DNA of 64,000 nt, taken from positions 930,001 to 994,000 of the forward strand of contig NZ_CP102173.1 in NCBI RefSeq assembly GCF_024584515.1. The letters are read 5' to 3'. Both the position numbers and the translations under genes were made by a program. Each line of letters begins with the position of its first letter. The first letter of the stretch is position 1. The notes beneath the pieces are model-generated. The model was not told where the DNA came from. It saw nothing but the letters and a program-made list of their open reading frames with translations, and did not search any database. This stretch comes from Aeromicrobium wangtongii. Lineage in GTDB: Bacteria; Actinomycetota; Actinomycetes; Propionibacteriales; Nocardioidaceae. Positions 50,247 to 58,249 of the stretch are shown here, piece after piece.

Positions 50247-50339
50247 ATGATCGCGTTCAACAGCCAGGCGCTGATGACCCGTCGTGATGTCGTCGCGCCC
50301 TTTGCCGGTCCTGACTCCGGAGCAGTGCACCTGAAGTAG
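50247..50339 (+). CDS. 30-residue leader peptide (uORF)
   Basis: A short frame of 30 codons (MIAFNSQALM...GAVHLK, stop TAG 50337-50339) with a strong ribosome site (GGGAGGT) 6 nt before the ATG. It is followed at once by a strong terminator, and its stop-codon region (50331-50340) can pair with the terminator 5' arm. There is no run of one amino acid, so if it controls attenuation, the signal may be slow or drug-stalled translation. It contains TRRDVV, loosely like actinobacterial TRR-type leader peptides, but has no cysteine. Confidence 0.6.
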   Translation: MIAFNSQALMTRRDVVAPFAGPDSGAVHLK

Positions 50340-50360
50340 CCCACATCTGTCGGCTGTTCT

Positions 50361-50396
50361 GCCGCTTCGGATCCTCGGATCTGAAGCGGCTTTTTT
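50361..50396 (+). terminator. Rho-independent terminator/attenuator
   Basis: GCCGCTTCGGATC and GATCTGAAGCGGC (50361-50390) form a 13-bp stem with one G-U, followed by six T. Bases 50331-50340 (CTGAAGTAGC) nearly copy the 3' arm (CTGAAGCGGC) and could form an alternative stem with the 5' arm. A second palindrome (CCGGACGA-CC-TCGTCCGG) follows at 50402-50419. Confidence 0.85.
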
Positions 50397-50461
50397 CATG
50401 CCCGGACGACCTCGTCCGGCCTTCCATCCACCATCCGACCCTTCCCGAAAGGAGGCGCGCA

Positions 50462-50713
50462 ATGACCACGAAACTCGATCAACCACTCATTCCCGCACTG
50501 AACTCAACGAATCCCGCTCCGGCGACGACACACGGAGAGGGGGTGAGGGAAGTGGCACTCTTCGAGTCCCGCAAGGGCGCTGGGCGCGCCTGGGATGAGT
50601 TGTCAGAGATCGACCGGCTCGTGCTGCTGGAGACGGTGCGTCAGCGCCGCAAGTACAACGCGCACAAGTCCAAGATCTACTCCGAGCTCTACGGCATGCG
50701 CACCAACAAGTGA
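50462..50713 (+). CDS. Unknown small protein downstream of the attenuator
   Basis: An 83-residue protein with no cysteine, no membrane helix and a basic C-terminal half (VRQRRKYNAHKSKIYSELYGMRTNK). The first 30 residues are Pro/Thr/Asn-rich and look disordered. ATG 50462 has a near-perfect ribosome site (AAAGGAGG, 8-nt gap); an inner GTG at 50551 would give a 53-residue form. Base composition over the first 90 nt is lower in GC than its neighbours. I do not recognise it. It is likely controlled by the leader upstream and ends before a bidirectional terminator. Confidence 0.7.
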   Translation: MTTKLDQPLIPALNSTNPAPATTHGEGVREVALFESRKGAGRAWDELSEIDRLVLLETVRQRRKYNAHKSKIYSELYGMRTNK

Positions 50714-50735
50714 GGTCCCCGCGGGGGGACATGAG

Positions 50736-50774
50736 AATCGGGGCTTGTCCGGATCGTCCGGACAAGCCCCGATT
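50736..50774. terminator. Bidirectional terminator between convergent genes
   Basis: An 18-bp perfect stem (AATCGGGGCTTGTCCGGA and its complement) with a 3-base loop and a TTTT run on the + side, AAT-rich start on the other. It separates the small gene ending at 50713 from the minus-strand lyase ending at 50792. Confidence 0.85.
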
Positions 50775-50791
50775 TTCTCGTTCCGGCGGGG

Positions 50792-51670
50792 TCAGCGCGC
50801 GGCGATCGCCTCGGCGAAGGCCAGGATGCGCTGCGCGTCGCGGACGTGCAGCTCCTCGACCATGCGGCCGTTGAACGTCACGACGCCCTGGCCGGCGGCC
50901 TTGGCCTCGTCGAACGCCGAGATCATCTCGCGGGCGTGCGCGATGTCGGCATCGGACGGGCTGAAGGCGACATTGGCCGGCTCGACCTGACCGGGATGGA
51001 TCAGGGTCTTGCCGTCGAAGCCCATCTCGCGTCCCTGCTGGGCCTCGGCGTCGAAGCCCTCGAGGTTCTTCACGTCGTTGTAGACGCCGTCGATGATGAC
51101 CTTGCCGGCCGCGCGGGCGGCGAGCAGGGTGAGCGACAGCGCCGTCAGCACCAGCGGGTTACGGCCGGGCACGTGCAGCCCGTACGTCTCGTTGACGACA
51201 TCGTTGGTGCCCATGACGATGACGGTGAGGCGCTCGTGCGCGGCGCAGATCTCCTCCGCGTGCAGCAGCGCGATCGGCGTCTCGATCATGGCCCACAGCT
51301 TGGTCTTCTCCGGGGCGCCGGCCGCCTCGAGAGCGGCGACCAGCTGGCGGACCTCATCAGCGGAGTTGACCTTGGGCACCAGCACGGCGTCCGGCCCGGC
51401 CGCGGCTGCGGCGGCGATGTCGTCGTCGTGCCACTGCGTGCCGATGCCGTTGACCCGGATCGCGAGCTCGCGGTGCCCGTACTCACCGGACTGGACGGCG
51501 CCACAGACCCGCTCGCGGGCCTCGGGCTTGGCGTCGGGGGAGACCGCGTCCTCGAGGTCGAGGATCAGCGCATCGGCGTCGATGCCCTTGGCCTTCTCGA
51601 GCGCCCGCTCGTTGGCGCCGGGCATGTACAGGACGGAGCGGCGGGGGCGGAGCGTCACGGATTCGGTCAT
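50792..51670 (-). CDS. HpcH/HpaI-family CoA-ester lyase or thioesterase (CitE/Mcl2-like)
   Basis: A 292-residue TIM-barrel enzyme of the citrate lyase beta-like group. RRSVLYMPGANERALEKA binds CoA, DALILDLEDAVSPDAK and the metal glutamate in MIETP (about residue 138) with Asp in MGTNDVV form the Mg site; GFDGKTLIHPGQVEPAN is the usual C-terminal motif. Members cleave citramalyl-, malyl- or methylmalyl-CoA or, like Rhodobacter Mcl2, hydrolyse malyl-CoA. It lies 11 nt after the second lyase on the same strand, so both act together. Confidence 0.88.
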   Translation of the reverse strand: MTESVTLRPRRSVLYMPGANERALEKAKGIDADALILDLEDAVSPDAKPEARERVCGAVQSGEYGHRELAIRVNGIGTQWHDDDIAAAAAAGPDAVLVPKVNSADEVRQLVAALEAAGAPEKTKLWAMIETPIALLHAEEICAAHERLTVIVMGTNDVVNETYGLHVPGRNPLVLTALSLTLLAARAAGKVIIDGVYNDVKNLEGFDAEAQQGREMGFDGKTLIHPGQVEPANVAFSPSDADIAHAREMISAFDEAKAAGQGVVTFNGRMVEELHVRDAQRILAFAEAIAAR

Positions 51671-51681
51671 GGGCGTGGTCC

Positions 51682-52731
51682 TCACAGGTCGTAGGCGGCG
51701 GCGAGCTCGGGATCGCGCTCGGCGAGGGCCTTGGCGAGATCGAGCATGACGATGCACTGCTTGCAGGACGCGTCGTCCTCCATCTTGCCGTTGATCATGA
51801 CGGCGCCGGAGCCGTCACCCATGGCCTCGACGACCTCCTTGGCGTGCGCGACATCGGCCGGATCGGGGGAGAAGACCTTCTTGGCGATGTCGATCTGCAC
51901 CGGGTGCAGGCTCCACGCGCCGACGCAGCCGAGCAGGAATGCGTTGCGGAACTGGTCCTCGCAAGCCACGACGTCCTTGATGTCACCGAAGGGACCGTAG
52001 AACGGCAGGATGTCGTTGCCGGCGCAGGCGTCGACCATGCGCGCGATCGTGTAGTGCCACAGATCCTGCTGGTACGTCGTGCGTCCCTGCGTCAGGTCGT
52101 CGCCGGTCGGGTCCTGGCGGACCAGGTAGCCCGGGTGCCCGCCACCGACGCGAGTCGTCTTCATGCGGCGGCTGGCGGCGAGGTCGGCCGGGCCCAGCGA
52201 GATGCCCTGCATGCGCGGGCTCGCCGCGGCGATCTCCTCGACGTTGGTCATGCCCTCGGCGGTCTCGAGGATCGCGTGGACGAGGATCGGCCTGGTGATG
52301 CCGGCGCGTGCCTCGAGCTGGGCCAGGATGCGGTCGATGTAGTGGATGTCCTGCGCGCCCTCGACCTTGGGCACCATGACGACGTCGAGCTTGTCGCCGA
52401 TCTCGGTGACCAGGGTGATCAGGTCGTCCAGCGCCCACGGCGAGTCGAGGCTGTTGATGCGGGTCCAGAGCTGGGTGTTACCGAAGTCGGTCGCCTTGGC
52501 GATGTCGACCAGGCCCTGACGCGCGGCCTCCTTGTTCTCGGTCTTGATCGCGTCCTCGAGGTTGCCCAGGATGATGTCGACCTTCTTGGCGATCTCCGGG
52601 ACCTTGGCAGCCATCTTGGGGTTGCTGGGGTCGAAGAAGTGGATCATCCGCGAGGGGCGGAACGGGATGTCAGCCACGGGGGTCGGAGCACCGACGGCGA
52701 GGGGGCGGAGGAAGGCTCGGGGATTGCGCAC
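51682..52731 (-). CDS. mcl: Malyl-CoA/beta-methylmalyl-CoA lyase, Chloroflexus type
   Basis: A 349-residue HpcH/HpaI-family lyase. Blocks such as [85 protein letters not shown] and GGGHPGYL match the Chloroflexus trifunctional malyl-CoA lyase closely as I remember it. Such enzymes reversibly split malyl-CoA to glyoxylate and acetyl-CoA and methylmalyl-CoA to glyoxylate and propionyl-CoA. I start at GTG 52731 because AGGAG lies 11-15 nt upstream. The next gene is a second CoA-ester lyase. A role in glyoxylate or ethylmalonyl-CoA metabolism is inferred. Confidence 0.88.
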   Translation of the reverse strand: MRNPRAFLRPLAVGAPTPVADIPFRPSRMIHFFDPSNPKMAAKVPEIAKKVDIILGNLEDAIKTENKEAARQGLVDIAKATDFGNTQLWTRINSLDSPWALDDLITLVTEIGDKLDVVMVPKVEGAQDIHYIDRILAQLEARAGITRPILVHAILETAEGMTNVEEIAAASPRMQGISLGPADLAASRRMKTTRVGGGHPGYLVRQDPTGDDLTQGRTTYQQDLWHYTIARMVDACAGNDILPFYGPFGDIKDVVACEDQFRNAFLLGCVGAWSLHPVQIDIAKKVFSPDPADVAHAKEVVEAMGDGSGAVMINGKMEDDASCKQCIVMLDLAKALAERDPELAAAYDL

Positions 52732-52861
52732 GCGGTGATCTCTCCTGAAGGCGAAGTCGTCGAGGACAAAACTGCCTGTCAGTATGCCGATCCGGCGCGG
52801 ATCCCGCGTAGGGCGGGGGTCACATCGGCCACGGCGTGCCGGTGGGCCGCCGGACGGGTGG

Positions 52862-54121
52862 TCAGGCGGCTTGGCGGTAGCCGGTTCGTCGTCGGCGACG
52901 AATCGGGCGACCGGCCCTGGTGGTGAAGGTGAACCCGTCGACGGCATTGCCCTCGATGTGCAGGCGTCCGCGATGCAAGAGGTGATGGCAGCGGACGCAT
53001 AGCCCGATCAGCTGGTCGACGTCGGTGCGCCCACCCAGCGACCACCAGATCACGTGGTGAATCTCGAGGTGGGTGTGGTTGCACCCGGGAGTGGCACACA
53101 CGCCGCCCTGGCGAGCGATGACTGATCGGCGTTGCTTGAGGTTCGGTTGGTACTTCGCGGTGCCGGCGTTGAGGACCTGGGCTTGGCGTTGGCCGCCGTC
53201 GGTCTTCATCAAGAAGGCGGTGACCTCGCTGGTGCACATGAAGTACATCAGCAGGTTCGGTCCGATCGCGCCGTGCCCGGCCAACGTGGCCGGTTCTGTC
53301 GGCGGCATGGGGTCTGGACGGAGGTAGGGCTCTTCGGTCTGCTGGCGGACGTGCTCGGCCGCCGCGGCAACGGTCTCGGCGTCGGCGAACACCGACACGT
53401 GCGGCTTCAAACCCTTGTCGGACGGTAATTCCCCGCTGCCCAGGATCGAGCTCAACAGGTCGTCCAAGCCCTGCACCCGTCGTTCCGAACCCGACCGGGT
53501 GTCCTCTGCATCGTGTGGGGCCGAGACGGAGTCGAGGACTTTCTTCAGCTTTGCCCCGGTCACGGTGTTCAGGAAGCCGGTGACGTGCCACCCGTCGGGT
53601 AGGGCGTTGACCTGGAAGTCCTGCTTGTCCATGCCCTTCTCCCAGGCATCATCCAGATCGTCCGGGTGCGTGCGGTCCTTCAAGTGCTTGACGGCCTCGA
53701 ACAACTCGCCCGGCTCATGCTCGCAGGCGACCTGCACGAACAACTCCTCGTGCATCCGCATCAGCTCCAGCCCCACATGTGCGAGCCCGTAGACGAACAC
53801 TCGAACATGCGCGGCGCTGATCTGCCCCGTCACGGCCGCCTCGGCCACCAGGGACAGATCCCGCAGAGCAGCCACGTTGCGCACCAGCGCAGTGGCTTGG
53901 CCGGCGTTCATCCGCAGCTGGGTGCGCACCCACGCGTTCAGGGTCGAGCAGCCGTCGATCTCGAAGTCCTTGGAGGCATCCAGCTCGGCCAGCGCAATCG
54001 CCTGCGCCGCATCAAGTGCATCCTTCGCGGCCTGGATCGCCACCGCACGCTCCCGTGCGTCCCCGCTTCGCAACGACTGTGCGGCGGTCCGCATCGCGTC
54101 GATCGTGGGGGCTGGGTCCAT
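52862..54121 (-). CDS. DUF222-HNH endonuclease (13E12-repeat family)
   Basis: A 419-residue protein: N-terminal DUF222 helical domain (to about residue 290), then an HNH nuclease (about 345-400) with zinc-type cysteines [42 protein letters not shown]. This is the family encoded by 13E12 repeats of mycobacteria, several of which are DNA-damage induced. Here a perfect LexA box sits in the promoter. It is likely an accessory, possibly mobile, gene. ATG 54121 lies 6 nt after the -10 box. Confidence 0.92.
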   Translation of the reverse strand: MDPAPTIDAMRTAAQSLRSGDARERAVAIQAAKDALDAAQAIALAELDASKDFEIDGCSTLNAWVRTQLRMNAGQATALVRNVAALRDLSLVAEAAVTGQISAAHVRVFVYGLAHVGLELMRMHEELFVQVACEHEPGELFEAVKHLKDRTHPDDLDDAWEKGMDKQDFQVNALPDGWHVTGFLNTVTGAKLKKVLDSVSAPHDAEDTRSGSERRVQGLDDLLSSILGSGELPSDKGLKPHVSVFADAETVAAAAEHVRQQTEEPYLRPDPMPPTEPATLAGHGAIGPNLLMYFMCTSEVTAFLMKTDGGQRQAQVLNAGTAKYQPNLKQRRSVIARQGGVCATPGCNHTHLEIHHVIWWSLGGRTDVDQLIGLCVRCHHLLHRGRLHIEGNAVDGFTFTTRAGRPIRRRRRTGYRQAA

Positions 54122-54127
54122 GGCCTC

Positions 54128-54156
54128 ATTCTACTCGAACACGTGTTCGATGACCA
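54128..54156 (-). promoter_or_regulatory. Promoter of the HNH gene
   Basis: On the minus strand TGGTCA (54156-54151), a 17-bp spacer and TAGAAT (54133-54128), 6 nt before ATG 54121, giving a leaderless mRNA. The spacer is almost wholly occupied by the LexA box. Confidence 0.65.
54135..54150. promoter_or_regulatory. SOS box (LexA operator)
   Basis: TCGAACACGTGTTCGA is a perfect palindrome and an exact match to the actinobacterial LexA consensus TCGAACNNNNGTTCGA. It fills the -35/-10 spacer of the HNH gene, ideal for repression. Confidence 0.9.
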
Positions 54157-54200
54157 GTGGAAAACCCTGTGAAATCAGGAAATAGTGCGGGCGGCCAAGG

Positions 54201-54434
54201 TTATCTGGCGAGGTGCTGCCTGACGATCTGGGCCAGTGTCTCGACGCAGGCGATCACCAGCATCGTCGCGGTCACGACCACCAGCACCCAGGATGAGATG
54301 TTGACGACGGCGTGTGGCCAGCGCGGACCGCCAGCGCGATAGGTCCCCAGCGCGAAGAGCGTCAGTGCGCCGAGGCCGCAGCCGAGCAGGACCAGGGCCT
54401 CGCGGGCCAGGGCTCCGGGGTGACGACGTGGCAT
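54201..54434 (-). CDS. Small two-helix membrane protein
   Basis: A 77-residue protein with two hydrophobic helices (about residues 12-33 and 46-68) separated by a short polar loop (RAGGPRWPHAV). The membrane pattern supports this frame over the other short frames here. No family is recognised. ATG 54434. Confidence 0.6.
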   Translation of the reverse strand: MPRRHPGALAREALVLLGCGLGALTLFALGTYRAGGPRWPHAVVNISSWVLVVVTATMLVIACVETLAQIVRQHLAR

Positions 54435-54474
54435 AGGTCACACGCTACGACGCGGTTCAAATATCGGCATCAGC

Positions 54475-56802
54475 TCACGGGGTGGCAGCGGCACGGGCGC
54501 GTCCCTCCGCGAGGGTCGTCTCCCACGCGTCGAGCTCGAGCAGCATCGGCGCCGGGCAGCGCTCCCGGGCTTGCGCCTCGCCGAGCAGGTGGCACAGGAT
54601 CCCCAGCTCGACGACCGCGAGCCGGCGGGCGCCCGACTCCCACAGGGCGTGCACCAGACGTTCCACCGCGACCGACTGGTGGTCGGCGTCCCGAGCGCGG
54701 GCCGAGACCTCGTACGCCTCTCGCAGGAGGGGGACCCGGTCGGCAGCCGACGCCCGTCTGGCCTTCAGCAACAGGGCACGCGTCAGGCACCGCAGATCGC
54801 CCACCGTCCGGAACTCATCGATGACCTCGTCGACGACGGGGTCGGGACGGCGGTCGCCGGAGAGGATGGTGCGAGTCAGCAGTGCGTGGGCGAGCTCATG
54901 GTGGTTGCCGCACCCGCGGGCGTACGTCGCGCACTGCTCGGCCCACCGCCGCGCCTCGCTCGTCCGGGTGCCGGCACCGGCGGCCGTCGCGGCCATCATG
55001 TATCGCGCGTTGTTGACGTGCATCGCGTCGCCCGCGCAGGCGTAGGCGTCCATCGCCGCTCGGAACGCGGCGATCGCCGCACTGGCGTCCTTGTCGCGCA
55101 AGGCGATGCCTCTGGCCTGCCGCACCGAGCCGAGAGCCCACTGGTCGTCCAGCTCGATCGCGAGCTGTTCTGCGATGCGCAGGTGCGCGAGCGCGGCCTG
55201 GGTGCGGTGCTGGTACGCGTCTGCGTAGCCGGCCAGATGGCGCGCCGTGAGCACCGAGGGTGGATCGGTGGCGCGCGTCATGGCCAGCTGCGCGAGATCG
55301 TCGACGATGTCCAGGTCCCAGTACGACATCGCCATCCCGAGGGCCAGGAGATCGCGGTTCGTGGCGAGTCGACGGACCTCGGGGTCGCGGGCCATCAGCG
55401 CGATCGTGCTCAGGCTGTCCACGTCGGGGTTGAACTGCTCGGCGCCCACCGACAGGGAGGTCGCGATCGACAGCGCGGACGCCGGGTCGTGGACGAGGGC
55501 CCAGTGCGCCGCCGCGTTGAGATCGACGCAGGCCTGTCCCGCGCGGGCGGCCGTGTCGCTGCTGTCATCGGTACGGGCGACGGCGGCCAGCCCTCGTGCC
55601 AGCGCCTCGAAGTGTCGGGTGTGGGCGGCGCGGACGGCGTGGATCACCTCGGGGTCGGTGCGGTCGAGGACGAACTCGCGCAGGGCGTCCAGCAGCCGGA
55701 AGCGACGTGTCGCCGTCATCTCGTCGAGCGGGGCGACGAGCGACCGGTCGAGCAGCCTGAGCACCACCCGTCCGGCGCCGGGCGCAGCGACGACCTCCGC
55801 AAGCTCGAGGTCGAACGTGCGCGGCAGCGCGGCGAGACGCGACAGGACCGACCGCTCGGCGTCCTCGAGCAGGTCCCACGTCCAGTCGAAGGCAGTCTCC
55901 AGGGTGCGGTGACGAGTCGCCGGGCGGGCGCGGTCCAGCCCGCCGAAACCGTGGTCCAGCAGGCGCTCGAGCTCGTCGAGGGGCAGGTGGCGCAGGCGCG
56001 CTGCAGCCAGCTCGATGGCCAGCGGCAACCCGTCGAGGCGCCGGCACACGCGGGCCATGGCCCGCTGCTCGTCCTTGGACGGGATGAACGAGCCGATCGC
56101 GAGGCGGGCCCGGTCCACGAACATGGCCACGGCGGCGCCGTCGTGGTCGACCGGGAGGGGGTGCAGGACGTGGAGTGACTCCCCGGCACCCCCGACGGGG
56201 GAGCGGGACGTGGCCAGGACCGCCACCGAACGCGAGGCGGCGAGCAGATCGGCGACGGCCGCGTCGACGGCGTCGAGCACCCGGTCGCAGTTGTCGAGCA
56301 CCAACAGGTGCGGCCGTGCGTTCATCGCCACGGCGCACTGGCCCATCAGGTCCGCCGAGCTGTCGCTGCTCAGCCCGACGACCTTCGCGATGTTCTGGAC
56401 GACCCGGCCGGCGGAGATGTGCTCCAGCTCGACGACCACCGGTGGTCGATCACCCGCTGCGGCGATCTCGAGGGCCAGACGGGTCTTGCCCGAGCCGGCG
56501 GGGCCCACGATGGTGACCCACCGGTTTCGCTCCAGGGATGCTCCCACGGCGGCCAGGTCATCGGCGCGACCGACGAAGGACGTCGACGGGATGCGGACCG
56601 TCGCGGAGCGCCGGGCCTGGGCCGCGTCGATCAGCGCGGCGCGGGAGTCGGCCGCGAGTTTGCGGCGCAGGGACGCGATGTGACTCTCCACCGTGCGGAC
56701 GGAGACGTGGAACTCGGCGGCGATCTCCCCGTTGGTGAGTCGCCGCGCCACCGCGTCGAGCGTTGCGCTCTCTCGCGGTGTCAGCCGTTCCACGTGCACC
56801 AT
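54475..56802 (-). CDS. STAND/NB-ARC transcriptional regulator with N-terminal LuxR domain
   Basis: A 775-residue regulator. A LuxR helix-turn-helix is at the very N-terminus (RLTPRESATLDAVARRLTNGEIAAEFHVSVRTVESHIASLRRKL, about 5-49). An ATPase of the AfsR/NB-ARC type follows: Walker A GPAGSGKTRLALE (about 99-111), Walker B LLVLDN (about 168), then LDGLPLAIELAAARL and a C-terminal TPR-like helical part (about 400-770). Usually the LuxR domain is at the C-terminus in MalT-type proteins. It is divergent from a methyltransferase gene; a small repeat (CCGTG/CACGG, 56828-56842) lies between. Confidence 0.9.
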   Translation of the reverse strand: MVHVERLTPRESATLDAVARRLTNGEIAAEFHVSVRTVESHIASLRRKLAADSRAALIDAAQARRSATVRIPSTSFVGRADDLAAVGASLERNRWVTIVGPAGSGKTRLALEIAAAGDRPPVVVELEHISAGRVVQNIAKVVGLSSDSSADLMGQCAVAMNARPHLLVLDNCDRVLDAVDAAVADLLAASRSVAVLATSRSPVGGAGESLHVLHPLPVDHDGAAVAMFVDRARLAIGSFIPSKDEQRAMARVCRRLDGLPLAIELAAARLRHLPLDELERLLDHGFGGLDRARPATRHRTLETAFDWTWDLLEDAERSVLSRLAALPRTFDLELAEVVAAPGAGRVVLRLLDRSLVAPLDEMTATRRFRLLDALREFVLDRTDPEVIHAVRAAHTRHFEALARGLAAVARTDDSSDTAARAGQACVDLNAAAHWALVHDPASALSIATSLSVGAEQFNPDVDSLSTIALMARDPEVRRLATNRDLLALGMAMSYWDLDIVDDLAQLAMTRATDPPSVLTARHLAGYADAYQHRTQAALAHLRIAEQLAIELDDQWALGSVRQARGIALRDKDASAAIAAFRAAMDAYACAGDAMHVNNARYMMAATAAGAGTRTSEARRWAEQCATYARGCGNHHELAHALLTRTILSGDRRPDPVVDEVIDEFRTVGDLRCLTRALLLKARRASAADRVPLLREAYEVSARARDADHQSVAVERLVHALWESGARRLAVVELGILCHLLGEAQARERCPAPMLLELDAWETTLAEGRARAAATP

Positions 56803-56906
56803 GCACCGACTTTACCGATCCACAATTCCGTGTCCAGCACGGATGTATCTCCCGGGACGGCGGCCCATTCTGGGCAGTGAGGACACCATCAACGAAGGAG
56901 CACATC

Positions 56907-57740
56907 ATGAGTCAGCTGATCGAGCGCGTCGAGGCGGATCGGGCGCTGAAGACCAAGCACAAGGCCCTGTGGTCGTTGGGGGACTACCCCGCCGTCGCTG
57001 CCGAGGTGATCCCGGCGACCGGGCCCCGCCTGGTCGAGGCGTGCGGCATCCGTGCCGGGCAGCGGGTGCTGGACGTCGCCGCCGGATCAGGCAATGCGGC
57101 GATCCCCGCCGCTCTCGCCGGAGCCGATGTCGTCGCGTCCGACTTGACGCCCGACCTGCTGGACGCGGGCCGCCGGCTCGCCGAGGAACGAGGGGCGACC
57201 CTTCAGTGGCAGGAGGCAGACGCCGAGGCGCTGCCGTACGGCGACGCGGAGTTCGACGTCGTGATGTCGTGCGTCGGCGTGATGTTCGCGCCCCACCACC
57301 AGGCCGGCGCCGACGAGCTCGTCCGCGTGTGTCGTCCCGGGGGCACCCTCGGCCTGCTGAGCTGGACGCCGGAGGGCTTCATCGGCCAGATGTTCGCAAC
57401 GCTCAAGCCCTACGCACCTCCGCCTCCGCCCGGCGCCCAACCGCCGCCGCTATGGGGCGACGAGGCGCACGTGCGCTTGCTCCTCGGCGACCGGGTCAAG
57501 GATGTCGACGCCCGCAAGGAGATGCTCACGGTGGACCGGTTCGGGTCGCCGGAGGAGATGCGCGAGTTCTTCAAGCGCGCCTACGGCCCGACCATCGCCG
57601 TGTACCGCAGCATCGCGGACGACGCCGCCAAGGTCGAGGCGCTGGACCGCGCCCTCGCGGACCTCGCCGCCGATCATTTCGGCCCGGACGGGACGACGAT
57701 GGAGTGGGAGTACCTCCTGCTCACCGCGACCCGGCAGTGA
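56907..57740 (+). CDS. Class I SAM-dependent methyltransferase
   Basis: A 277-residue methyltransferase (UbiE/Methyltransf_11 type). Motif I is VLDVAAGSGNAAIPAA (about residues 54-69), the acidic residue of motif II is in VVASDLTPDLL, motif Post II WQEADAEALPYGDAEFDVVMS (about 96-116) and VCRPGGTLGLLSWTPEG. A proline-rich loop (PPPPPGAQPPP) lies near the middle. The substrate is unknown. ATG 56907 has AAGGAG upstream. The divergent STAND regulator may control it. Confidence 0.9.
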   Translation: MSQLIERVEADRALKTKHKALWSLGDYPAVAAEVIPATGPRLVEACGIRAGQRVLDVAAGSGNAAIPAALAGADVVASDLTPDLLDAGRRLAEERGATLQWQEADAEALPYGDAEFDVVMSCVGVMFAPHHQAGADELVRVCRPGGTLGLLSWTPEGFIGQMFATLKPYAPPPPPGAQPPPLWGDEAHVRLLLGDRVKDVDARKEMLTVDRFGSPEEMREFFKRAYGPTIAVYRSIADDAAKVEALDRALADLAADHFGPDGTTMEWEYLLLTATRQ

Positions 57741-57747
57741 GGGATGC

Positions 57748-57891
57748 TCAGGCGCAGGCCACGCACCTGCGCGCGGTCGGACGCGCCTCGAGGCGGGCTG
57801 CGGCGATGACCTCGCCGCAGCTCTCGCACCGGCCGTAGGTACCGGCGTGGAGCCGGGTCATCGTCAGCTCCCTGGTGATGCTTCTCGAGAG
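57748..57891 (-). pseudogene. Fragment of a DksA/TraR zinc-finger gene
   Basis: A minus-strand frame after an in-frame TGA (57892-57894) encodes the last about 34 residues of a DksA/TraR protein (HAGTYGRCESCGEVIAAARL...RCVACA), with all four zinc cysteines. About 28 of 34 residues are identical to the C-terminus of the intact gene at 58250-58591, and a 23-bp block is identical at DNA level (57770-57792 and 58272-58294). The N-terminal helical part is missing. The remnant could still give a 37-residue peptide from ATG 57861. Confidence 0.65.
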
Positions 57892-57931
57892 TCATCCGGC
57901 GAGGTGCCATCGGGCCGCGTCCGCCGGGCGC

Positions 57932-58192
57932 TCAGTCGAACAGCTCGGACAGCCAGTGGTCCTTCTTCTTGCGTCGGTACGGCATCTGCTCGGGCCGGCG
58001 GCGGTCGTCGCGGTACGGCTCGGCGACCTGTGTTGGGCGCGGAGCGGCAGGGACGTCGGCCGCCGCGCGGTCGATGATCTTGTCCAGCTCACCCCGGTCG
58101 AGCCAGACGCCGCGGCAGTCCGGGCAGTAGTCGATCTCGATGCCGGAACGCTCGCTCATGACGAGGGTGGCACCGTCTGTCGGACACTTCAT
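57932..58192 (-). CDS. TFIIB-type zinc-ribbon protein
   Basis: An 86-residue protein: an N-terminal zinc ribbon, MKCPTDGATLV...YCPDCRGVWLDRGELDKII (only three cysteines are seen in the first 28 residues), a Pro/Arg-rich linker and a short C-terminal motif KKKDHWLSELFD. This is the zf-TFIIB family, widespread and of unknown role. The ribosome site AAGGAGG lies 5-6 nt before ATG 58192. It sits between an intact and a broken DksA-like gene. Confidence 0.9.
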   Translation of the reverse strand: MKCPTDGATLVMSERSGIEIDYCPDCRGVWLDRGELDKIIDRAAADVPAAPRPTQVAEPYRDDRRRPEQMPYRRKKKDHWLSELFD

Positions 58193-58249
58193 GTGGTTCC
58201 TCCTTCACCCCTCCAACTGCATTCGTGGGCGCGAAGTTCCCGGGGGCGG

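Noticed and set aside
50551..50713. Shorter gene from GTG 50551
   Set aside because: ATG 50462 has a far better ribosome site; the inner GTG is kept only as an alternative.
52732..52861. Possible riboswitch before the malyl-CoA lyase gene
   Set aside because: The stretch is only 130 bases, with an ordinary ribosome site (AGGAG) and no recognisable aptamer structure.
57674..57910. 78-codon minus-strand frame in another phase over the DksA fragment
   Set aside because: Its translation is Arg/Pro-rich without zinc motif; the phase described as a fragment carries the recognisable family sequence.
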